A stretch of DNA of 64,000 bases from Xenia sp. Carnegie-2017 (Eukaryota > Cnidaria > Anthozoa > Malacalcyonacea > Xeniidae). The notes beneath the pieces were generated by a model, which was given only the letters and a program-made list of their open reading frames with translations, ran no database searches and was not told the origin of the DNA. Position 1 is the first letter of the stretch. Every line of letters begins with the position of its first letter. Positions 24,701-34,633 of the stretch are shown here, piece by piece. The DNA lies in assembly GCF_021976095.1 (NCBI RefSeq), contig NW_025813436.1, positions 6,367,307 through 6,431,306 on the forward strand, in the 5' to 3' direction. The translations under genes were made by a program, and so were the position numbers.

Positions 24701-26168
24701 GATGACTATTGTCATGGATTTTGCAGTCAACTGGACTTTGAAGAGGACTGTTGTCCAGGATAAGGAAGTGACTGGACTTTGAAGATGACTGTTGTCCAGG
24801 ATAGGGAAGTGACTGGACTTTGAAGATGACTGTTGTCCAGGATTTTGAAGTCACTGGACTTTGAAAATGACTGTTGTCCAGGATTTTGAAGTCAACCGGA
24901 CTTTGAAGATGACTATTGTCCAGGATTTTGAAGTCAACTGACTTTGAAGATGACTGTTGTCCAGGATTTTGAAGTCACTGGACTTTGAAGATGACTGTTG
25001 TCCTGGATAAAGAAGTGACTGGACTTTGAAGATGACTGTTGTCCAGGATTTTGAAGTCACTGGACTTTGAGGATGACTGTTGTCCAGGATTTTGAAGTCA
25101 CTGGACTTTGAAGATGACTGTTGTCCAGGATTTTGAAGTCACTGGACTTTGAAGATGCCTGTTGTCCAGGATTTTGAAGTCACAGGACTCTGAAGATGAC
25201 TGTTGTCCAGGATTTTGAAGTCAACTGGACTTTGAAGATGACTGTTGTCCAGGATTTTGAAGTCACTGGACTTTGAAGATGACTGTTGTCCAGGATTTTG
25301 AAGTCACTGGACTCTGAAGATGACTGTTGTCCAGGATTTTGAAGTCAACTGGACTTTGAAGATGACTGTTGTCCAGGATAAGGAAGTCACTGGACTTTAA
25401 AGATGACAGTTGTTTAGGATAGGGAAATGACTGGACTTTGAAGATGGCTGTTGTCCAGGATTTTGAAGTCACTGGACTTTGAAGATGACTGTTGTCCAGG
25501 ATTTTGAAGTCACTGGACTTTGAAGATGACTGTTGTCCAGGATTTTGAAGTCACTAGACTTTGAAGATGACTGTTGTCCAGGATAGGGAAGTGACTACCG
25601 CGAAGGATGTCAAAACGTCTATGATTGCAAACATCAACACCAACAATCTTTCTCAAGACTGTGCTAACCCGGACGATCTACGTACATCTGCATACATTCA
25701 CTTTACTACTGGAATACGTTGATATAACATGACAAACGCCCTTCTCGTTTATATGACTCACCTATTGCTAATTCACCCATTTCTAAAATATAGGAGCATT
25801 TATAGAGAAATGTTATTTCTATCATTAATGGCTTGTGGTACGGACAACATTGATATTGGTATGTTTTGTGATTTGATTTTCACAACTGTATTTACTTTAT
25901 CGTTAACTGATTATTATTGAATTTTTTTCTCATCCTGTTAATATCAATATACTCGTGTATTGCAGAAGCATTTGACAACGAGTACAAGCGTATTTATCGC
26001 TCTCTACATGGGAACGCAAGCAATCGATCGTATTATACAAACAGAGATGATCGATCACTACCTTCACGTGCAATTTGCTGTAGACGAACGTTTAAACCTC
26101 CGACTTTACAACCCAGATTGCCTCATAGTCAATATTTTCTAAGTCAAGGTCTTATTAATGAAGGTTGA
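15770..26168 (+). CDS. DENND4: DENN domain-containing protein 4 (Rab10 GEF family)
   Basis: DENND4 proteins activate Rab10 and related Rabs by nucleotide exchange. I model 37 exons giving 1418 residues, all phases consistent: 15770-16056, 16124-16313, 16379-16435, 16501-16570, 16656-16825, 16934-17029, 17103-17245, 17322-17388, 18104-18162, 18398-18542, 18726-18856, 18927-18969, 19041-19107, 19240-19316, 19384-19451, 19526-19602, 19674-19735, 19821-19904, 20204-20250, 20343-20405, 20515-20647, 20707-20747, 20823-20922, 21002-21046, 21131-21193, 21273-21338, 21416-21835, 22199-22377, 22447-22498, 22568-22949, 23015-23166, 23232-23324, 23408-23504, 23615-23666, 23755-23865, 25794-25858, 25966-26168. 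The N-terminal MABP part has [23 protein letters not shown] and [11 protein letters not shown]. The DENN tripartite core has [33 protein letters not shown] and [22 protein letters not shown]-like segment follows ([32 protein letters not shown]). A Cys-pair motif (CNPCKDC...CPYC) and the C-terminal WYFRRLNLP block are also family features. Introns 3' of 23865 carry a large minisatellite. The paralogue (4A/B/C) cannot be assigned. Confidence 0.93.
17502..17880. mobile_element. Inverted-repeat MITE in a DENND4 intron
   Basis: The 379-bp element has terminal inverted repeats of about 110 bp: it starts AGTTGACTCAGCTTATTG and ends with its complement CAATAAGCTGAGTCAACT. The centre has about three copies of a roughly 30-bp unit (TAGCTGATAATTTTGATTAT). 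Short GATCTTAGATGA matches flank it at 17491 and about 17930. No coding capacity; superfamily not determined. Confidence 0.7.
21890..22065. mobile_element. Small inverted-repeat element, copy 1 (CATGTTTGT family)
   Basis: A 175-bp element lies in the DENND4 intron after 21835. The left end reads CATGTTTGTTAATCTAGAT and the right end is its diverged complement (ACGTACATCTACAAACATG). Inner inverted motifs are GTGTTGATGTTGACTGACG and CAGTCAACATCAACATCAAC. The same ends recur at 23898-25700 and 28620-28686. Confidence 0.6.
23898..25700. mobile_element. CATGTTTGT-family element swollen by an internal minisatellite, copy 2
   Basis: The ends are inverted copies of each other: left CATGTTTGTAAATGTAGATC then GTCCTGG, right GACGATCTACGTACATCTGC. 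They match copies at 21890 and 28620. Between them sit about 1.65 kb of 41/42-bp tandem repeats. The whole lies in a single DENND4 intron (23866-25793). Confidence 0.65.
23960..25600 (+). repeat. 41/42-bp minisatellite, about 39 copies
   Basis: The unit begins TGGACTTTGAAGATGACTGT and continues TGTCCAGGATTTTGAAGTCA plus AC (42 bp) or C (41 bp). In 24100-24600 units alternate CTATTG and CTGTTG, giving an 84-bp higher-order repeat. Later copies carry private variants (GATAAGGAAGTG, GATAGGGAAGTG). Each unit contains GTCCAG and CTGGAC, so single strands could pair. A 42-bp unit is 14 codons without a stop on either strand, which produces false ORFs. Confidence 0.95.
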
Positions 26169-26507
26169 CCATTAAAATATTATTGTCTTCTATTTATACT
26201 TTGTGATGTAATGGTCATTCAGGTTTGGGCAGAATATCATTCAAATAGTCTGATGTCCTTGTACTTGATTGGTTGAAATTGATTAATCGCTAATATTACA
26301 TGCAGTTCGTTTATCGTTTTTATTTAAGAATTGAATGCAGAATATTGATTTACACTGGTTTTGATAACACTTTTTTGTGAGATATCAAAACTTCAATGAT
26401 AATATAAGATGTATTGTCTTGGGTAATCGTTACAAAAGGTCAATACTTGATGTAGTTTTGTTGTTGTGAGTCGAGAGTTCGTGTCATGGAAGACAGACTG
26501 TATTGTT
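26169..26507. other. Intergenic: DENND4 to RASA1
   Basis: About 340 bp without a supported gene. It must hold the DENND4 3' UTR and the RASA1 promoter and 5' UTR. No clear motif seen. Confidence 0.5.
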
Positions 26508-29500
26508 ATGGCGGGTAAAAACGACGAAATATGGGACTCAAATAACGAGCGCGAGAGTATCCATGTGTATGTAGAATGTGAGGAAACTGACGGTTACGAC
26601 GATGAATTGGACATTGAAGAAGAAGTCATTTTAGACCTTTCATCTTTTGCACCAACTGACGAGTGGTATGATAACTTTCCTTTCAGTACTTTGTCTTAAA
26701 TTCTCGATATTGTCAAGGTGTTTCGCATTGAAATAAATCTCTAAAATCTCTGAAATAAATCTCTATTTTCAAATGCTTAACTTTATTTTTACTACAGACT
26801 AATCTTAGGAAATCCACCATGGCTGTGTTATTAGCCTACGACATTTCCGACCTTACTACTTCTAAATATTTCAATTTCACCGCGTGTGAAATAAAAGAGA
26901 ACTTTTGTTATGTTATCAATTATAAGGCGTTTCAATTTTATTAATTTTATATTACTTAATAAAAAATAAGTTGTCTAGTTGAAAATTGTTTCTTGCTTTA
27001 CGAAGGGGAAGCCATTAACGTTTTTTTGACATAGGTTGTCATTTTAACTTGTTACACGAGTTTTTGGGCGTTGAACTTTATTGAGAGGTTTTGTATTAGT
27101 CGAATGGTTCATTTAATATAATAGTACACATCGCTTGGTAATTTATGTTGAAAGTAATGAATTACCAATTATTTTTATGGAAAAATGTACCTTTCTTAAT
27201 ATATTAAACATAAAGTTTAATTTGAAGGGTGTTGCTCCGTCAATTGTTTACATTCATGCCAAAGCACGAACACCTATGGAAAAATTTTGAGAAGTTTTCT
27301 TTACTTTACTCTACAGGAATTATCCTATTACTGGTTGAAATATTTTTGTTTCTGTTAGGTCAGAATACATACAAAACTCAACGCCAAGTCTATAAAGTTT
27401 ATATACTGAAGCTTCATTGATGCAATTAAGTTTGGGACATTGGGTAGAATGACAGTGACATTTTATGATGCAAACTGTAGCAGACCCCATTCTTATAATT
27501 TTCTGAGTCACCCCCCAAAAAGAAATGGTAACTTTTAATGAAAAACAGTCCTCGTAATCTTTATAGATCTGTTAATCTTTATTCGTCTCAAGGGCCAATT
27601 TTCTTAGCTTAAGATTAATGATCTTATTTTACTTTATCTTATTGCTTCCTGATGAAATCTTGTTCTGTTTTTAGTTGGTATCATGGCAAACTTGATCGAA
27701 AAACCTCAGAAGATCGTCTCAAAAAACAAGGTACACCAGGTAGCTACCTTGTACGAAAGAGTGAAAGAAAACATGGACAGTATTCTCTTTCCTATCTTGG
27801 ATTGAATGGCATTAGTCACTTTAGCATCACCGCTCTTTTTGGAGACTATTACATTGGTGGTCGACAATTTGAGTCATTAAGAGATTTAATTGGTTACTAC
27901 ACTAAATGTTCCAGCTTATTGAAGGATGAAAGGTTGGAACATCCTGTACAACCACCAGAACCTGTTTCACTGTCCACTCGTATGGTTGCCAAGTATGCAT
28001 TTAACAAAACACTTGGAACTGAGGCACTCAGGTAACAATTTAAGAAAGATCTTATGAAAATGTCACACAATTAAGCTCTTCCTTGCTTGCATTACTTGCA
28101 GTTTTGTGCCTGGTGATGTTTTTGTGATTGAAGACAATGTGAATGAGTCTTGGTTTTGGGGACGATTGCTGCGGACCAACGAAAGAGGGATGATTCCAAA
28201 GATGTACACCATTGATGCAGTGTGTGCTTGATTTTCAATTGTTTTTATGATATGAATATTTTGTTCCAATATTCTTACCATCTTTTTATTCAGCCTGAAA
28301 ACCTTAGTCCTCATGCTGGCAGGGCGTATGTTATTCATGATTTTTTCAATTTTACTGTTGGTTTCCTTTTTCGAAGTTCAATGGTCTTTTTATATTTATT
28401 AGATGGTTTTTTGATAAACTTTCAAAGGAGGAGGCTAATGAACTGCTGATGAATGGTATAATGACAATGTTTATTTAAGTCATATCATTCATCCTTTTTT
28501 ATCAATATTATAATAACTTCTGTGGACATATTTTGAATACATAAATAGTAATGAATACCACCCATCACAAGAAATAATGATGATAAGTTTAAACATTGTT
28601 CATTCAAATGTGATTACAGAACAACAACAAAAACAATCCTTCTCAGGACTATACCAACCTGGACGATCTACATTTACAAACATGTAAAGTGCAATAAAGT
28701 TATATTTTTCTTGTAGAAGGTGTTGTTGGCAGTTTTCTGATTCGACCTAGTTCTGCAAGAGTTGGTGATTTTTCACTTTGTGTTAGGTCAGCCCTAATAT
28801 CTGAAATCCGGAAACTGGAAGAACCGAAGCTCTTGTGTTGAATCTATTACAATCACAATTTTTCATTTTTAGAGATGATAATGGTGTGTCACGATTTTTA
28901 ATCAGAAAACAAGGTCTTCAGTATTTGTTTGGTGGAAGATTGTTTGAAGAGTATGTACTAGTATTTTTGTTCTATACCTTTACCTTCTAAATTTTAGTGA
29001 TTGTTGAGCTTGTATAATTACAGTTTGGACAGTATTATTGATCGATACAAGAAAGAGTTTATTGAACAAGGATTATCTCTTGGAAATCCAGTTACAAGCG
29101 TAAGTTTGTCATGAAGTATAAAGCTGTACAAGTATGTAATCTATTTAAATTACTTGTCCATTATAGAAAGACCAAACCCCACCTTCTACACCTACATTGA
29201 TAAGTGGTTTACGTGATCTAAATATCCACGAGGACACTCCTGTCACTCCTATTTATGAGTCTACATTTGAATCCAAAGTTGGAAAGTCTGTGAAATCAGG
29301 GTTTTTGGTTAAAAAAGGTACCAGTGTTTATTGTTCAGGGTGCCGAAGTGGCTGTCAGCAATTTTTCTAACTTCCACGGAAGTATCTCTTTTTAATCATC
29401 TGACTTGCTTTGTTTATCGTGCAGTTTTGACAGGGCTATTGTCACACACCCCCCATCCCTCCCCCTCTGTAATGGTTTACGGATAAAGAAGGTATTAACT

Positions 29501-32500
29501 TTTGTTTACATGAAAGAATCTTAGAGGTGCAACTTGTGCAGGTGGCTACTGTCACTACCAACTCTACTCCACCCCTCTCCCACTTGTATAGGTGCAAATT
29601 TTGCAGGTGGCTACTGTCACAACCAACTCTACTCCACCCCTCTCCCTCTTGTATAGGTGCAACTTGTGCATGTGGCTACTGTCACTACCAACTTTACTCC
29701 ACCCCTCTCCAACTTGTATAGGTGCAAATTTTGCAGGTGGCTACTGTCCCAACTAACTCTACTCCACCCCACTCCCTCTTGTATAGGTGCAACTTGTGCA
29801 GGTGGCTACTGTCACTACCAACTCAACTCCACCCCTCTTCCTCTTGTATAGGTGCAACTTGTGCAGGTGGTTACTGTCATTACCAACTCTACTCCACGCC
29901 CTCCCTCTTATTGATAAAGAAGATATTATTTTTTCTTTTTTGTTTAAGAATCATCAATACCTTTTTAGGTACTGGTAAGAAATGGAAAAGCATGTATTTT
30001 GTTCTGAATGGTGAAGATGAAAAGTTGCTATTTTTCGAACATCAATCGGTGAGTGTTAAATTAAAGTTTCAGTTAATGTAACGATTCTCATGATTCTTTA
30101 TAATTTCGTATTTTTAGAGAACAAGACCAAAAGGAATGATTGATCTTACATATTCAACTGTTTATGAGGTTCACGAAAGTCTCTTTGGAAGGTATATAAT
30201 AATTATATCAAATTATTTCAATTTTCAACTAACTTATTTCTTTGCACTTCGCGTCAGGCCAAATTGTTTTCAGATAGCAGTCCGCTTTGGTGATACTCAG
30301 ATGTTTTATTTGTGCGCCGACACCTATGATGAAGCGAACGTGAGCATTAAATATTTAATATGTTCATAATGACGTTATTTCTTCGAATTTTCTGCAAGAA
30401 GATATTCCTTTAGGACTGGATGCAAGCCATCAGAAAGTTTTGCTGCAAATCTCGGTGGACGGCGACTCAAGTCATGGCTAGCTCGGACGTTAAACAGTTA
30501 CGAGGCCTGGAACTGACTATCATAGAAGCACACAATCTACCAGGAAATAAATCGTACCATCCTTATTGTGTTGTATCACTGAATGAAGTTCGAATATGTA
30601 GAACGCCTGTTATCGAGGGAGAAAATCCCGTATGGAATGAACAGTTTAAATTCAAGTAAGTCAAATACTACTTTGTATTCAAGTTAAAAAGTCAAGTAAT
30701 ATTGGTTCCATTTTCCCCTATATAGCGATATTCCCGAGGATATTGTCTCTTTTACGGTTGCAATTTTTAATCGAAACAAACGATCTAAAGATCAAGACAT
30801 TGGTGAGTTTTTGTTTAGTAAATTGTTGATGATGAATTACTTTTACCGTTCGTTTTAATACATTGTCTTTTAGCAACTGTAACGGTCGCTCTACAGATCT
30901 TAACTAAAGGTGAGGTTGTGGACGACTGGTTTCAACTCAGAGCATCACATTCACGAACTGAAGCAGGAACGATACGAATTAAAGCTAGATACATGGTTGG
31001 TTTACATAACAGTTGTTTTTGTCATATCATTTACGTACTAATTGTATATTGTTTTAAAATGTTTTTGCAGCATGAAATGATAATGCCAGTGGAGGAATAT
31101 TTTGGTCTTAAAGAGGTATTTATTAATCTGAGCTGTTTAATTTTCCAGTGATTTGTACGTGTTGAAGTTTTGTATCATTTACATGATATAGATTTTAATG
31201 AAAGAGGACGTGCTTTGTGTGACGTCTTTAATGGAAGTTTGTAAAGATAGAGACACGCTTGCATCAAGAATACTCAATGTCTTTCGTCATCAGGAACAGC
31301 ATCACAATTTACTAAGACGACTCACGGATAAAGAAATCCAGAATCATGATATAGGTAATCTTGCTTATTTTACCTATTGAGTGAAATAGTAGTATAGTGT
31401 AATGTATTCTCGTACATTATTATCATTAGATAACGTAGCGACATTATTCCGTGGTACGTCAGCTGCCACTAGTCTAATGGATCAATACATGAAGATGGTT
31501 GCCGTGCCATATGTTCAGTCAACATTAAGAGATGTTGTCGTCAGAATCATGGAGTGTAAACATTCTTGTGAGGTAATTCATCTATTGAAATGACAACCTC
31601 GTTTAGTTTCCTGTATTGTGAGTAAGGACAGTAATTCAAGGGATGTCAAATAGTATAAACTTTACAAGGAGGGGGAGTACAAAATGCATGTTTTACATTT
31701 TATTAATGTTGAGAGATACAAATCGATGAACACTTGACGTATTATCCAGAAGCATGTGCATTTTAGAGATTTTTTATTTTTTGCCGTCTTTCCTCTTATT
31801 GAACACCATAAAAGCCTCGTTTGTTAGAATACGCTTTACTAAATCGACATTGTACTAGCTGTATATGTCTCGCAGTAAAGGGTCTGATTTTTTCTTGGCT
31901 TTGTATTAACACCAGGGCAACACAAACGTATTAGTGAACACTATGCTAGTAATTTAAGACTGAGCAAGCTAGTTAATTTAAAATTGCTAATCGTTGCGGT
32001 GCATGGAAATCCAGTTGATTGGTGTGTACTCGTTTTGTCGAGTGGGCTGCGCAAGTATACAGTCATACCTTATAGGTATATTGTTGTCTTCTTCAGCGTT
32101 TTTCCGCAAATATATTTTCAAAATCATTAAATCAATGACTGTTATTGGCATGGCGTGTCTTCCATCATACGTAAAAGCAAAGTAGCCAACTATAGATTTT
32201 ACGAAATGAAAATTCCTTACTAAAACCCTGGACAACAAGTGTTTATGTAGACCATAACTTTAGATAGGTTTTATTAAAATTTTTCTGTCTGCCATTAAGT
32301 CAACGGATGTTCGCCTTTAAGTTAATGGATGTTTCGCCTTTAAGTTAATGGATGTTTCGCCTTTAAGTTAATGGATGTTTCGCCTTTAAGTTAATGGATG
32401 TTTCGCCTTTAAGTTAATGGATGTTTCGCCAAAATTAAATGGTAGTTGTTGGAGAAATTAAATGAGTTAAAAGGCAGTGTTTTTTTAAACTTTGCGTCAT

Positions 32501-33887
32501 CCTTGAATCCCTACAGTTTTGTAGTCATGAAATGAATTTTATCGCCAACTAAGTGGTATTTAGTATTTTTATTATATTATAGTTACTATGTACGATGCTA
32601 TATAATTTATTTTTTTACTTTGTATCATCATGCAATTATTATATTTATTATGTATACTATATAATTAAGATCAATATAATTATATTATATTTATTTATGT
32701 ATGATGCTATATAATTATATTACATAAAGATCAATCCGGCCAGACTTGGGAAAGACGAGAATGCGGTTGGAAATTTGACATCGTTGATAGAATTTCTTGA
32801 CGAAGCTTTAGATTCGATCATAAACTCAACAGATAAATGTCCAATGTAAGTGATGTATATTTTGCTAGATGATAAATTTTTTATTTATGGCGTTCAATAT
32901 CTTCTTTTTAACAGGTTATTACGTTATCTTTTTGGATGTTTACAACGAACCGTGCTTGAAAAATGGCCAGAACATGAAACATTAAAAACAAGAGTTGTCA
33001 GGTTGGTGAATTGTGCAAAAAGTAAGAGTGACAAAGTTAAGTTACGTAAGTATCTTGTTTCATTTACAGTGCGTTTTTATTTTTACGTTGTTTCTGCCCG
33101 GCCATCATGAATCCAAGAATATGTAATATGATGTCAGGTAGGTGACGTATTCATTTCCATATTTCATTTGATGGATTTCTTTTGATACTTTTTAACTACG
33201 TTTGTAGATACACCTTCGCCCATGGCCAGCCGGACTTTAACGATGGTTGCCAAGTGTTTACAGAATTTGGCCAATTTAATAGAATTTGGGGCCAAAGTAA
33301 TTACGTCATGATTTATTATTTTTGTTGTGCGATATGACTTCACTAGTTTTATTCACTTTTTAGGAACCATATATGATTCCTCTTAATCCATTTATACAAA
33401 AGAACAAGCCAAGATTGATAAAGTTCATCGATGACCTTTCGGTAGGATTCTTTTATTAATAGATGGCCACCGATAACTTTTTCGTAGCTTGTCAGTCATT
33501 CACATATTGATTTGCAGAATTTATTGAACGGTCGTATGACAAATATGAATATTCTTTTCGAGTGTATGCGTTGCAAATCGTTGAAAACAAGTTGATGTAA
33601 ATGTTTTTAGAATATTGCTTTCTGTCCATCTGCGACTGAGCAGGTTTCATCTGATTTGGCTCGTAATTTGGCGTTTCTTCATGACAAATGCGTCATTCAT
33701 TCGTCAGCGATCAAAGAACTCGCCCAGGATTCTGTAAGTCGTGGCTGCAAATAGCTGTTATTACATTGTTTTATACATCATTTATGTTTATCACCATTAT
33801 TTATGTTTTGTATTCTTATAGCCTAATCTACAGAGCCTTCTCATAGCAACAGAAAATGTTTCAAATAAAATCAAAGTGTATATGTAA
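26508..33887 (+). CDS. RASA1: Ras GTPase-activating protein 1 (p120-RasGAP)
   Basis: RASA1 ends Ras signalling by stimulating GTP hydrolysis and is recruited to phosphotyrosine receptors by its SH2 domains. I model 25 exons totalling 915 residues: 26508-26665, 27675-28031, 28102-28219, 28294-28325, 28403-28455, 28717-28786, 28873-28950, 29024-29099, 29167-29317, 29969-30048, 30118-30191, 30258-30339, 30414-30655, 30726-30802, 30874-30995, 31071-31115, 31192-31354, 31430-31572, 32730-32845, 32915-33001, 33070-33137, 33208-33296, 33364-33441, 33611-33733, 33822-33887. Order: SH2 (WYHGKLDRKTSEDRLKKQG, SYLVRKSER), SH3 (FVPGDVFVI...SWFWG), SH2 (WFFDKLSKEEANELLMN, GSFLIRPSS), PH (KWKSMYFVLNGEDEKLLFFE), C2 (LTIIEAHNLPG...NPVWNEQF), RasGAP. 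The arginine finger is present (ATLFRGTSAATSLMDQYMK, R at about residue 667), as are FLFLRCFCPAIMNPR and the LANLIEFGAKEPYM block. The N-terminal exon is short and acidic (52 codons plus) and lacks the long Gly/Pro/Ala-rich start of vertebrate RASA1. An in-frame ATG at 26466 is an alternative start. Confidence 0.95.
28620..28686. mobile_element. CATGTTTGT-family element, right-end fragment (copy 3)
   Basis: A 67-bp fragment in a RASA1 intron (28456-28716) matches the right end of the elements at 21890 and 23898: CTATACCAACCTGGACGATC, then CATTTACAAACATGTAA. No left end was found. Confidence 0.55.
29525..29910 (+). repeat. 65-bp minisatellite, six copies, with acceptor-like motifs
   Basis: The unit starts AGGTGCAACTTGTGCAGGTG and ends CTCCACCCCTCTCCCTCTTG plus TAT. 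Six copies start near 29525, 29590, 29655, 29720, 29785 and 29850. It sits in the RASA1 intron 29318-29968, just ahead of the PH-domain exon. Each unit boundary resembles a 3' splice site (pyrimidine tract then TTGTATAG/G). Confidence 0.9.
32291..32430 (+). repeat. 23-bp tandem repeat, five copies plus partials
   Basis: The unit TCGCCTTTAAGTTAATGGAT plus GTT repeats from 32311, with a diverged unit before it. It lies in the large RASA1 intron 31573-32729, which is otherwise AT-rich with TATAATTA-type low-complexity runs near 32580-32720. Confidence 0.9.
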
Positions 33888-34633
33888 GTACACGTGTTTC
33901 ATATGCCGATTGAAATGAAAAAGACTTTATATAAATGATAGTGAAGTGACTGTACATATAAGAAATTACAAATGATGAATAGAGAACAGCTGCATTCTTT
34001 ATAATTATTCTGTAAATGGCATTTGGAACACGTGACAAAGTAACACAATTGGTTTGAATATGATAGTAAAGAACAAGAAAAATAACATCATTGTCATAGT
34101 ACTGTGGTCGGGTCGTAATGTGACCGTAGAAACTAGGAAAGCGTTACTTTGTATGAAAATGTCAATTCAATAAACCTTGCAACCAAGTTATCTTGGCTTA
34201 ACTTCAATTGCATGAAATAATTATTTGATCATGTTTACTAATGTTTAATTCTTGCGTGAAACTTATTCCAGCCTCATGCACTTCATGTTAATGATGCAAT
34301 GCTTGAATTTGAACTCAAGTGTTCATCATACAACTGCTGTTCGGCATGGCAAAAGTACCACGTGTTTGACACGGCACAGAAAAATTACCACTTGTTTAAA
34401 ATGACATAATACGAGCACGACGTTATTAAAATGACAATTAAAGATTAGTAGCTCAAACTTGCTTTCGCTGTTGTTCACTCCTATACGACAGTCAAATAGC
34501 TTGCTTTTTCAACTGGTTGTATGATTCTGATTATGCTATAAATCTACAAGCTAATGCGTTTTTAACTGCACAGGAAGCAGGTGTTAAAACATTTCATGTC
34601 TAGTATTTTATTGGCTGAGAATATAGGAGTTGT
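33888..34633. other. Intergenic: RASA1 to CCPG1-like gene
   Basis: No supported gene. A short degenerate tandem pair is visible near 34345-34400 (AAAGTACCACGTGTTTGACA / AAAATTACCACTTGTTTAAA). An upstream non-coding exon of the next gene could lie here. Confidence 0.45.

Noticed and set aside
23863-25472. Chains of 69-167-codon ORFs on both strands ([14 protein letters not shown] and [13 protein letters not shown] type)
   Set aside because: They are translations of the 42-bp minisatellite, which is 14 codons long and stop-free on both strands; no start context or flanking exon structure.
23960-25600. Resemblance to a CRISPR array
   Set aside because: Units abut directly with no unique spacers, and the host is eukaryotic.
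29527-30081. ORFs of 63-119 codons in the 65-bp array
   Set aside because: Repeat-derived (65 bp shifts frame each unit); they sit in an intron whose flanking exons join cleanly.
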